Below, piece by piece: positions 12,601 through 23,500 of a DNA stretch of 64,000 nucleotides. Position numbers and translations under genes: made by a program. The notes beneath the pieces were generated by a model. It did not search any database, was not told the origin of the DNA, and saw only the letters and a list, made by a program, of their open reading frames with translations. Source of the stretch: Anseranas semipalmata (taxonomy: Eukaryota > Chordata > Aves > Anseriformes > Anseranatidae); the NCBI GenBank assembly GCA_013399115.1, contig VXAA01002999.1, forward strand, positions 186,001 through 250,000. The letters run 5' to 3'. Within the stretch, counting starts at the first letter, position 1; the number at the start of each line of letters is the position of its first letter.

Positions 12601-13569
12601 GACACTACAGAAAGTACTACCAGTTGGGCAGCCTAACCAAGGTGAAGAAAACATAGGAAGAAAAAGCCTTTTTCCACTGACCAGCTCCTTCCAGTTTCTT
12701 TAATCTGAAGTTATTTGTAGCAATAACAAGTGCAAGATTTTCTGACAGAAGCGCGATGTTTTCCTTTAAGCGACCAGTAATGCAGAAACAAAGAAAATGT
12801 AGCCTTACTTTTCAAGCTTTTCTACAGGTTTCATAGTAATGAATCGCTGATACGCCTACATTTAACAGGTATAAAATAACATAGGGATCACAGTAGATTT
12901 TGTCTCGTGGATAGTCACAGTCCTAACAGAGCCACATAGAGGTTTTCTGATCAAGATGTGCAGTGAGATGTGTACACAAGCATAACTCAGCAAATGGGAC
13001 AGAGGGAACAATATTGGTCAGAACTGAGTTAACATTCTTTATAATCTAGTGACCATTTATTCAAATACAGGGACCATTTATATGAATTTAAGCAGTTCAT
13101 TAAATATAATGGAAGAAACTGTTTAACTCAGTGATATTTTTATACAGAATACAATGAGAGTTCTCAGTAACTTAATGGCAGATTGTTTTAAAAGGTATTT
13201 AATTGCCCAAGTTGCACTGAATTATTACGGAACAGCTTGCCAGTAGGGAATGTCTTTTCCTAATGATAGTTGGTATACATTTTTAAGTAACAGAGTTTCT
13301 TAAAAATCTCTAATGTAACTGCCAATACTTTATTACCCACATAAATGTCAAATCTTTTTTGTGAATCATTAATTTGACATTAAACTTCTGAGAAGCAGCA
13401 ACACATGTTAATTATGCATTGCATAGTGTTGCTCTTAATCAGTTACGGCCTTTCTTCTAACTGAATGTCCTTGGCTTCTTATATTGTTAGAAAGGGTAAA
13501 CAGAAGCACACCACTTAATTTTATGGCATTCACTTTAAAAAGTACTTCTTCCTCTCCTTCTTTTATCTT
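9691..13569. other. AT-rich non-coding DNA
   Basis: No gene recognised. The longest non-repeat open frame of the window runs 11037-11675 on + (212 codons); its translation has no recognisable domain, begins in an A-rich tract (11101-11160) and shows no clear signal peptide or motif. A minus-strand frame of 101 codons at 12349-12654 is also unassigned. Alternating CATGCATGCATG lies near 11740-11752. Confidence 0.55.
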
Positions 13570-13607
13570 TTATATATATACATACATACATATACACACA
13601 CACACAC
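13570..13607 (+). repeat. Compound microsatellite TA / CATA / CA
   Basis: A run of TA dinucleotides passes into CATA units and then CA repeats. It lies about 20 bp upstream of a CR1 fragment. Confidence 0.95.
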
Positions 13608-13624
13608 TAAATAAGGAATTAAGG

Positions 13625-13945
13625 GATATCTCCAGATCAGCTGCACTTGTCCTTACGGGTGACCTCACCTTCCCAGACACCAACTGGGAACACCACGCAG
13701 CCAGCACAAACAGCTCCAAGGAATCCCTGAGGCACGCTGAAGCAAGCCTCTCGGTACGGGTACTGAGGGGCCGGGCCAGGAAAGGTGCCCCCTGGGCTTG
13801 TTGCCCGCCAGCAGAGAGGGTCCCGTGGGTGAAGTGGCAATCGGCGGCTGTCTTGGCCACAGTGACCATGAAGCAGTCAAGTTTAAGATCTTTGGTGACA
13901 GAGAAAAGCTGCCAGCAAAACTCTGCCCCTGACTATGGGGAGGTA
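13625..13945 (+). mobile_element. CR1 LINE fragment, ORF2 endonuclease region, disabled
   Basis: The sequence matches the C-terminal half of the APE-type endonuclease domain of avian CR1 ORF2. One frame reads GDLTFPDTNW (family form GDFNFPDICW, so the usual Asn is replaced by Thr). After a frameshift another frame reads REGPVGEVAIGGCLGHSDHE, which carries the conserved SDHE motif at about 13858-13872. Neither the reverse transcriptase nor the 3' tail follows, so this is an internal piece left by deletion or rearrangement. The 154-codon frame at 13484-13948 crosses both unrelated flank and CR1, and is not a gene. Confidence 0.85.
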
Positions 13946-16927
13946 TGATATCTACACATGCACCAAAAACATTAATAAATATACTTCGACTGTGAGCCAG
14001 AGCTTCAGCAGTACGTATCCAAATGCCAGGTCAGGCTGCAGCAAAGCACTTATGTAAAGGAACTCATTGGTATGGATAGCACAAGGGATTCTTCTCAGTT
14101 GAAAGATGATTTTCAAAAATGTCTCTTCTTCTAAGCTTTACACAATTATCCCTACTCTAAAAACTCCTGCAATTTGACCATTTTTAACAGACCTGCCAGC
14201 ACTACTCCAGTCAACAACAGGAAATTACTGGAGCTGCTTTATTTGCCTTGCTCCACACACTCCTGGCTACACGGCATGCTGGCTCCGTTGGCAGTGTGTC
14301 CCAGGAAGCTTATAACATCAGCTAGCACTGGCGATGCCTTCTGCTGGGATCAGGATGCTCAAATAGTGTATGAACACATTGTGACCTATACATACAGACC
14401 TATTAGTGGCTAAAAACCTTCACTCCCTCCAGTTTCGGAATGACATTGTTATACGCTTTTGAGCTCTTTTTAGATCAAATTTGTCTGCAGGTAAACACAA
14501 AACAAATCTGATGAATCTCTGGCAAATAAGGTGTTTCAAGTAACAATGAATAGAAATTGCAGTTCTGACAGGTAAGCTCTTTTGCTCAAATTCTGAAGCT
14601 GCTATTATGGTTGGAAAAACAGTTACGCAAACTGCTCAGAAATTCACCTTGCTCTACTGCCCATCCAGTATCTTATTTCTCTGATGGATTCTCATTTCAA
14701 TGTAATCATATTCCCAGCAAAAATTGAATAGTGCAGGAATGGAAGATTTGACACAAGTTATTCAGTTCAAAATATATGAAACAATATTAAACCTGGCCAT
14801 AGGGCTTTTCAAGAGGGGGAAGGGAATGTCTGCATTTAAAATATATTTCATGTGAAATTTTGATTTTATAGAAAATACCCTTGCTGATCCCTTTGCTACT
14901 TCCTTCTGTAGTAAACAAACTGGCAGAAGCATAAGGCTTATTTGAAATCCTAAAACATAATTAAAACTGAGACAGTCCAGAAAGAAAAAGTTAAAAAGTA
15001 CCAATGGTTCACCAGCGGATCCTCTGTGCCTAAGGGAAGTTTTAATTAAAAGTCACAAGAGACTAATCTGCAAGAAACAAAAATGAGATGGCTGCTGTTA
15101 ATTTGCCTAGGTCTCAAACAGATAAACAGTAAATATTCAACAAGGAAAATTGCTGTGATTTTGTTCATTTTAACACTTACTGGAAAGTCTGTTCTCTTGT
15201 CTTCTTCCTCCTGAGTTTTGTTTGGCAATACAACATCTTTGTTTGCCCAAAAATGGGGCTGTAAATGTCATCACATTTTTTTGTTTGTTTTCTATAGCAT
15301 ATGCTAGGCATTGAGTCCAGTATTAGACATTTTCTCCGGACTGTCTGTTCCTTTGGAGCGAGGAAGGATTCCAGCTCATAGATGACAAGAATCTGTGGAA
15401 AAGCTCTGAAGCAACGCAGGTAAGGAAGTCCCTTTTCCTAAGGCTAACCTGCTTGCTGAGGCTCCGTTCCAGCTATTGGACACAGTCCTGGATTCTCACC
15501 TGGCCCCATGGAAAAATGGCAGAAAACAGCTTTATTTTGCTCTTTCAAAGAACAAAAGGAAGGGGAGGATTCCCCCTCTTTGCTCTCTACAAGTTCTGCA
15601 ACTGTCTTCATGAACCAGCTGAAAGGGATCCCATACATGGGATGACCAAATTTGCTCATCTGTTGGAGAAAATGGACAGACTTGTTCTGTCTGTGCTCGT
15701 GTTCTAAGCCCTAAGCTTGCAATGGTAATGCAGAACATGGAATGCAGGTTTAACAGTGTACATCTGTCTGCCTACCATAGATGTCACCCTCAAGAAGTGC
15801 AGCAATAACTATTATCCCTTCTGCTCTTAGCCTGCTGGAGCCCTGCTAGATGTTAGATCAAGGAACTTGGGATCCAGCCTTCATTTCAGGCCTGTGTACA
15901 CACAGAATTACCAAAGCTACATTCATTTGCTGACCAGATGAGCAACTGACATGTATTTCACTTCCTTCATGCAAAGGGCAAATTTCATTGTAGGTGAAGA
16001 GTGACCGTTTACATTTGCTCCAAAGTCATCTTACCCCAAAGTCATCCTAACCAGACTGCCATCAGAGAGAAAATCAAGTAAAACAACCTCTTTTTCTCTT
16101 CCAATTAGTTTTTAGTGCTTTCTTTTCTGCATTCATGATAAAGAAAATCACGCCTATTTTGGGTTTTCTTCTCATCATACAAGTAAAAAATTTCTACTCC
16201 CATTTATCTACATCCACAGTCATTTTGAATTTTAACAGGAGGGCAACTCCACTTACAATTAAGACATTTCCAGATAAAATGAGCAGAAAATCAGTTCTTC
16301 CTACAGTGAATGTTGAATTGTGCTATTATCCTACACACAGCAGGTGCCAATTTTCTACAAAATCATGAAGTGTCATAATTATAAGCAGAATTACTTGTTA
16401 AAATTTAAGAAGCAGACAAATAGCAAATGGGAATGTTGATTATCCAACAAATGTAGGAAAAAAAAGTAAAAATATCTGTGTCTGATGAAACTGGCATATT
16501 ATTTTTGTTCTAACGGACAAGATGTATTTCTTTAAAATGTAGTGGTAGCTTTAGAATTTCTAAAGAGTATTATTTTAAGTGTTTCTCGAGTTACCTATTT
16601 AAGCATTTTTCTCCTGAAACATTTACAGATACTGTCATTAAATCTTGTGGCACTGAAAAACAAAGATGCTACATCCACTTACAGTGCTTGATAGCTATGA
16701 TTTGAGAAACCTGAGAGGAAAGTGAAGAGGCAGCATCCAAACTTTTCTATTTATCTTGTCAGCTTTTTTCTTGTCTTAGTACAATAAGACCTCTTTCATT
16801 TGGAAGCCCTGATTCCAAGCCACCTGTATGGTGTGAAACCGATATACGCAGCTGAAAATATTGAAAATAAGGTGAGTGTGACTGAGCTAAAAGCCTTGCT
16901 CCCACTTCTTTCCTGCTGTAAGCATTG
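13946..16927. other. AT-rich non-coding DNA
   Basis: No gene, RNA or repeat recognised. Frames are all under 85 codons. Because CR1 ORF2 pieces flank this interval on the same strand (endonuclease upstream, 3' end downstream), I looked for the missing reverse transcriptase here and did not see it, so the two pieces are probably separate insertions. Confidence 0.6.
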
Positions 16928-17446
16928 TCTCATTATTCTCCCACTATATTTAGCATTGGTGCAGCCTCACGTGGAATATTGTGTGCAGTTCTGGGCTCCA
17001 CAACATAAAAAAGATGTTGAGATGCACGAATGCGTTCAGAGGAGGGTTACAAAGCTGATAAAAGGGCTGGCAGACATGTCCTGGGAGGAGAGGCCAAGGA
17101 CACCCGTGTTGTCTGGTCTGGAGAAAAGGAGGCCAAGAGGCCACCTCAGGGCTCTCCACAACTTCCTGAGGTGGGGAGGGAGGTGCCGGCCTCTGCTCCC
17201 TGGTACCAGCAATAGGATGCAAGGGGACGGCACAGAGCTGCGCCTGGGGAGGGTCAGACTGGGCATCAGGAAACATTTCTGCACCGTGAGGGTAGTCAGA
17301 CACTGGAACAGGCTTCCTAGGGAGCTGGTTGGAGCCCCAAGCCTGTCAGCGTTCAAGAGGCATTTGGATAATGCCCTCAGTAATATGCTTTCACAGCTGG
17401 ACTCGATCCATAAGGATTCCTTCCAACTGAACTATTCTATTCTAAT
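16928..17446 (+). mobile_element. CR1 LINE, 5'-truncated, ORF2 3' end plus tail
   Basis: This is the C-terminal part of CR1 ORF2. It has HVEYCVQFWAPQHKKD, then a QRRVTKLIKGL block, LEKRRPRG, and the closing VVRHWNRLPRELV and FKRHLDNALSN segments. It ends in the characteristic CR1 3' end (CCTTCCAACTGAACTATTCT followed by short ATTCT-type repeats). The 5' truncation is typical of LINE insertion. Just before the tail a short piece of the usual 3' UTR seems to be missing. The reading frame is unbroken from 16800 to 17450, including unrelated DNA upstream and the 3' UTR, so its openness may be luck or youth. No reverse transcriptase core remains, so the copy is immobile. Confidence 0.92.
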
Positions 17447-19204
17447 CTAAACTACAACTTTCCTGAGACCTAAGAGAGTAAATGTGAAGATGATCAGAAA
17501 TGGAAATCTTTTTTTTTCCTTTCTTAATGACGTTAGTAAATCATTGTATTGCTATTTGTTTCTTTTGGCTGTTAAATGAACACAAATTGGAAGTGATACC
17601 ATCCGAGTTGTCCCTCAGTTGCCGTAAGCCTCAACCTCTGCTCTGCCTCTTCTTGCACGGCTCTCCCCTGACCCTTCAGCTCTAAAGGGAGAACCCAGTC
17701 TGGCAATAGAATCTCTGCCCATTGCAATTACTGAAATCTCATATGCCCATCTTAGGTATGTGATTACAAGCAAGCATGTTAATATTGCCACTGAAGTCTG
17801 CAAGAATGCTCTAATGCCCAGGTTATTCCAGTACCCTACACTTCAAGCTCTCCACCTTCCACAGTCAGGTCCTGTGGAGCTCCATTTTACCACTTGTTTT
17901 GGTTCTCCCTGCTATTCCTGCCAGAATGAAAGAACTTCCCCAAATATTTCCACCCTCAGTTGACTTCTGTCCACCCCATACTGTGTTGGTGAAGACAGTC
18001 CTCTTCCCTTGTCATTTTAATTTTATAAGATCCTAGTTTCAACTTAATTTTTTTTGTTAGCCTCAAATTCCATTGCATTTGCTCCTGTTAAGTTTTATTT
18101 CTTTTGTATTATTTATAGGTGGTATTAATGTGGTCTATGTCCCTTTTTCTGATAAATGCATTCCCCTAGGATTAACTAAAAAAACAGGTCCTAGAAAACA
18201 ACACGGTTGCAAAAATCATACTGCACGTAACACTCTGATGTACTACCCTGCTCTGTGAAGGCACAGTATGTCAGACACTTAATATAATATTTTGACAATT
18301 GCCAGGGCTAAGTAGTGCAAAGGTTATTTGTCACCATCAGTTTAATGCAGGAGGTAGCACATTGCCACAGACCAAAATCTTATCCATTAAATGAAGATTT
18401 TGACAGAATGACATATTTGACATTTTTTCTTCTATAGAGGAAATGTTTAGGCATCTGTATAAAAGACCACAAACATTGGAACTTGCAAAAGAAGTACAAA
18501 CCCTCTAAAGGATTTTAACCATCCTCTCTGAAAGTAAACATTAAGATATTTACAGAAATACATTTTAATCCAAATCAAAGCGTGACGCAAGCAAAGCGCA
18601 TTGACTTACAGATATAACAAAAGCGTCACAGTGGAGCAGATCAGCAGTTCGCTCACCTGCTCCTGCTGCAGACTGTCAAATGCTCTCAGAACTCCGCAAG
18701 AAATGCCTGTTGGATGCACACCCCCTGCGTGCTTAATTATAGACTACCATGCCCGCTGAGGAAGTCTTCTTTCTAAACTCTAAAAGCAGGAAACTGTTTT
18801 AATCCTCTAGTATGTTGCAAAAGAACTCAAAACGACAATCATCATCATGAGCTGAGAAACCTCAGGTTAAAAGTCTTTAAAATAACATTTTAGCTCATTT
18901 TGTGCAGTCAAGTTCTGCAAAAATACCCGCAAGATTCAAGCAGAGCAAGAGACACACTCTGTAATCAGAATATGTGTCAACATTTTAAATGGCTGACCAT
19001 GCATTGAACACACAACCTCTAGAACCACACTTCCCGTTATGAGTGCACCTGTAAACAAGCCTTTTAGACAGTTCCCCTTTTAACCACAGATAAATACCTG
19101 ACATTGGATAAGCAGCACACATCACAAAGCTGAACTGCTTAGCTATAAAAAATAAAAACTGGAAACACAGTGGCTGAAGAAACTTTCTGGCAATTATATC
19201 CCAT
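17447..19204. other. AT-rich non-coding DNA
   Basis: No gene recognised. At 18578-18640 a small CpG-bearing patch includes TGACGCAA (18583-18590), which resembles an ATF/CEBP site, but nothing else supports a promoter. Confidence 0.55.
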
Positions 19205-19256
19205 GGCAGAGGGGGTCTTCAATGTCCCTTCCAATCCAAACCATTCTATGATTCTA
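19205..19256 (+). mobile_element. CR1 3' tail remnant
   Basis: About 50 bp matches the CR1 3' end: CAATGTCCCTTCCAATCCAA, then ACCATTCTATGATTCTA. Only the last part of the 3' UTR is recognisable, consistent with a severely 5'-truncated insertion on the + strand. Confidence 0.75.
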
Positions 19257-20467
19257 AAACTATTAAATAACTGACTATTATAATTAAAGATTGACAAAGA
19301 TCCAGGTGAATTACAACCAAGAAATCTGTAGAAAAGTGGTAAGGGGAAAAGGAAAGCCCTTGGCAGGATTTGTGGTAATTTAGTAAGTAAGGGAGTATAA
19401 GAGAACTGGGGTAGCAGTTAATGCAATTGTGCAGGGGACAGAAAATTATTAAGCCAAATTTAGAATTGCATGACTCAAAAGACCATGATAACAGGCTGAA
19501 TACATGGAAAAATGAGTTCATGATGGAAAAATTTACTTGAATTTTTTGAATGTTACCCACCTCAAAAATATAATACCCACCTGGTAGTTTGTGGGCAGAG
19601 GAGGAAGCTAGGTTTGGGGAATTAAAATAATGAAGGTATATAAAATGAACTGTTGCTCTGGGGGAAAAAAGGCATGTGCTGATGAAGTTATAGACTCATC
19701 TCACCCTATGAAGATATTATTGTATGTTTCCATTTTTTATCTAGCAAGACAATAAGATTTCCTGCCAAAGTACCACAGAAAACAGCCAGTTTGCTTATTT
19801 TAATGGCTTGAGGCACAGCCTCCGACTGTGAAATGAAGAATTCATTAACTGCTAGTAAAAGGTTTCAGTCAAAACCATTTTAGAGGAGGTTTTGGATTAC
19901 TGGATTTGTAACTTCGCACATACAATTATAACCTTCATGTTAATGAAATCCTTATGCCGTTCAACTTTGATTCATTCAATAATTGTCTTGTGTCAGAGTG
20001 GACAATCCAAAGGAAAGGCAGAGCCTCCAGTAGATGCCGTGAGCATCCAAGTGGCAGCAGATGTTAACTTTTGCTTTCACGTGAATTCAGATTGTGTATA
20101 TATGCGAGTCTGTGGGTTGCAGTATTTATTATGTCCTTACCTTCACTAGCAAAGCTTACAGTGATAATTTTGGCAGAGCTGTCACCTAATGACTTTCAAA
20201 TAAAATGAAAAACATATTTTGATATAAACTGTATTGCCAAAGTCAAATATATTCCAGCTAAGTGAAATTAACCTTCAAGTGATACTTGAATAACGGTAAA
20301 CCAGAAGGGTAAGAGATTAGATATACTGTAGTTTAATTATGTTACAATAATTCACCTCATTAATCTCCTAGGAAACAATAACCACAACAGCTAAATACTG
20401 TAATTAACAAACCCTATTTCAAACCTAATTTTAATTTTATGTGACTTAGCAGTATTATCCAGTGCAA
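19257..20467. other. AT-rich non-coding DNA
   Basis: Nothing recognised. The 104-codon minus frame at 19246-19560 starts beyond the CR1 tail and has no known domain. Confidence 0.6.
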
Positions 20468-20531
20468 ATATATATATTTATATATATATCTTATGTGTGT
20501 ATATATCTATATATCTATATATCTACATATC
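20468..20531 (+). repeat. AT microsatellite with an 8-bp tandem repeat
   Basis: An irregular TA run is followed at 20500-20531 by four units of TATATATC, the last with one change. Confidence 0.95.
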
Positions 20532-23500
20532 TAAAGAGCAAATATCAAGTTCTCTGAAGACAACAAAAAACATCCTCATCCCTTTTACATGTGACAGCAG
20601 GAGATATTCGTGGATCAGAAGATCCCACCATACACACAGACAACATTTCTCCATGCCTGCAATGCTGCTGCCGCGGGGCAGTATTGGGATTCAGACGTTT
20701 TGTGCCAGGAACACTGTGTCCCAGAAGACAGGCAAAAACACACAAGATATTTCTGTAGGTAAAGACTTATTTACTACATGAACATCTGAGGATTATCGTC
20801 TGACACAGGGCTCTTAGGTCAGACATTGTGAATACAAATCTATATAGAACAAGAAGCTGATACAAATTAAACACCTCAAAATGGCAAAGTAAGCCCGACA
20901 GCTTCAGCACAAAAGCTCAGATGGGGTTGACATAAGGGAAATGAGTCTGGCGTGGAATCACGGGACAGCAGCTCTCTGCTACACCAACAAACACTGAAGC
21001 ACCAGATTCTTGGGGATCTTCTGTCCGTTTACAAGCTAAGTAGAATTAGTCTTTACTTAAGAAACTCATAGTCTAAGTTGATAATAACTGCAGGTATTTT
21101 CCCCATGGATTAAGGCAGATAGTTTACAGCTATAAAGCAAAACCTCATTTTAAAAAATTCTATATAGATTGTATTCTTCATTCAATTACAGTGAGAAATA
21201 TAAGGTTAACAGTTTGTTTTGATTACTAGGATTTTAGATTTTTTATTATTATTATTAGGTGTCAGGTTTATTCCACAGAACTGTGCAACTACACTGATTA
21301 CTTAGCTGTGTTTTTGTTTGTTCAGTTTGTTTCTGTAGGTTTTTTCTTTATAGCTCTCCAAGGCAAAAATGGTGAGTAATAAATGAGAAGTTTGTGTTCT
21401 CATAGAACAAAACATAACAGAATTGAGAAAGCCACGTTCAAATAGATAAATATTGCAGAGAATAAAACTCATTCATTTGTAACATTTTTCCATTAAACCA
21501 ATGTAATAAGTACTGAAGTTCAAGTGATATATGACTGTCTCCTTAAAGAAGATATTCCGTACATCTGATAAACCATAAATACTATAGAACATACCCCAGG
21601 CAGAACAAGCACATTTGAGTGATTTTGGAAATATACAGTGTATATAAGGATGAGTTATGAAGGTGAAAAATTTTAATATATCTAGTTGCCTGGTGGACAC
21701 CCACAATTTGCAATTTAATCATCCACAAATTCCAGTGTGTTCATAAGATTAGACTAAAATCTTAGATTAGACTTAGATTAGGCAAAACTGGTTATATTGA
21801 GACAAAAAACATAGCCCACCTTTTCATGTTTATGATAATTCAGAAAGGAAGTGGTAGTCACATAACAAGGTGAATTAAAGCATTAGAGCTGCACCGAACG
21901 AAAAGAAAATATATTGCCGATTCTTGAATCCACAACATACAGCAACATTTATATCATCATTGTCCTTTATGTACTTCAGATTTACACAAGAAAAAACACC
22001 TGTACGTTCATTCTGTACGACTAGCAAGATTTATTCTTTTTTCTGCAAGATATTCTTAAGAATATCAACGCTTAGCGAGTGAAAAAAGAATTGATCAGTC
22101 TTGCAAGTCTACCTAAAAGCCAGAGGCACAGGCATTATGCCTATAGACCCAGACTGGCAAAATAAAATTATATCAGAATCGCTGATATATATTTAATATC
22201 TAAAATAACATTGAACTAGGTAGGCAAGGTTAACTTCGTACTTTAGTGGCTTAGACTCTCACCTGGAATAAAGCACAAGGATTTTCTAATTCTTTTTCTC
22301 AGTAAACATTTAGTTACTAGAAAAAAGGAAGCAATGTCTTCTGGAAATATTGAGAGAGGCCATCCTACAATGATCCAGGCTAGCGCACGTTTTTTGGAAG
22401 TAACAGGCCTGGGTCCAAATCTCTACTTTGAATCCAGCAGACATTCAGACACGATTCTCCTATTCCACATAAAGGAAAACAGCAGCAGAGCCTGAAGGAG
22501 ACCTTCCTTCACACTACAGCCGATCACTTTGTGAACAGGATGCTTTGCTGGGAGCTGGGAGACACACTGTCCCTCAGTACAAGAAAGCATTGAAACTCTT
22601 GCACATCCCCAAATTTGACCAGAAAGCAGCACATCTTTCAAGCTTTTTGTTTTGGCAATAAAATCAAGGAAGAAAATATTATTTCAGGTTGACTTGAACT
22701 GATTATTTTTCCAATTTTTAGCATTACCACAGATTCAAAAGGAAAAAGAAAATAAACAAAACACTTTGATCCAAAGTTTCATCCATATCACTTCAAAAAT
22801 GGCATTTCTTAATGTAATCATTGTTTCATATGTAGTTTGTAGTTTTTGTGTCTTTACTAAGTTTAAAATTACTAATTACACTATTTAGATTTTGTATGAG
22901 AATATTCCAAAAGCAAAATATTATCATTATCTATATCTATTACATTAATTCTACTGATACCTAGAGGATTCCTTACATACAAAGTCTAAATAGACTTGAA
23001 AGTTTAAGTATATTTTACAGTTGTGAGAACAACCATGAAAATGCTGTCTATGAAAAGCAGAATTTCTTATGAAGCATTCTAGAAATTAGATGTTTTTGTT
23101 CCAACACATGGCCACACTGGTTAAAAGATCTGTCAGAAAGTGTAGAATGAAAATCAAAACAAAAATGTATTTAAAAAAATATGTAGTTCTAGCTTATGTC
23201 TTGTTCCTATAGTAATTTAACTGGCACCATACTTTGATGCTTTCCCTTCAACAAATGTAACAGCAAGTGAATCTTTTTTCCTTGGAAGCTAGTCAGTGTG
23301 TGGACTACAGTCTTTCAGATGCTGCAATAGAAAGGAAAAAAGGTGACTAACATAACACCCCTGTTAACCCTGAAGTCTTCTTGCTCCGAGTATTATCACT
23401 GAAAGCTTTAGAAACACCACTATATCATAAAGCTGTCTCATTCCTTCCCAGAAGACAATCACATAGCAAGATCTCTAATAAAAAAGGAAAAGATTAATTG

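Noticed and set aside
13484..13948. 154-codon frame as a gene
   Set aside because: It crosses a microsatellite and a frameshifted CR1 endonuclease piece. The true CR1 frame switches partway.
13625..17446. One long CR1 copy spanning both + strand pieces
   Set aside because: The reverse transcriptase that should lie between is not seen in 3 kb of intervening sequence, so separate insertions are simpler.
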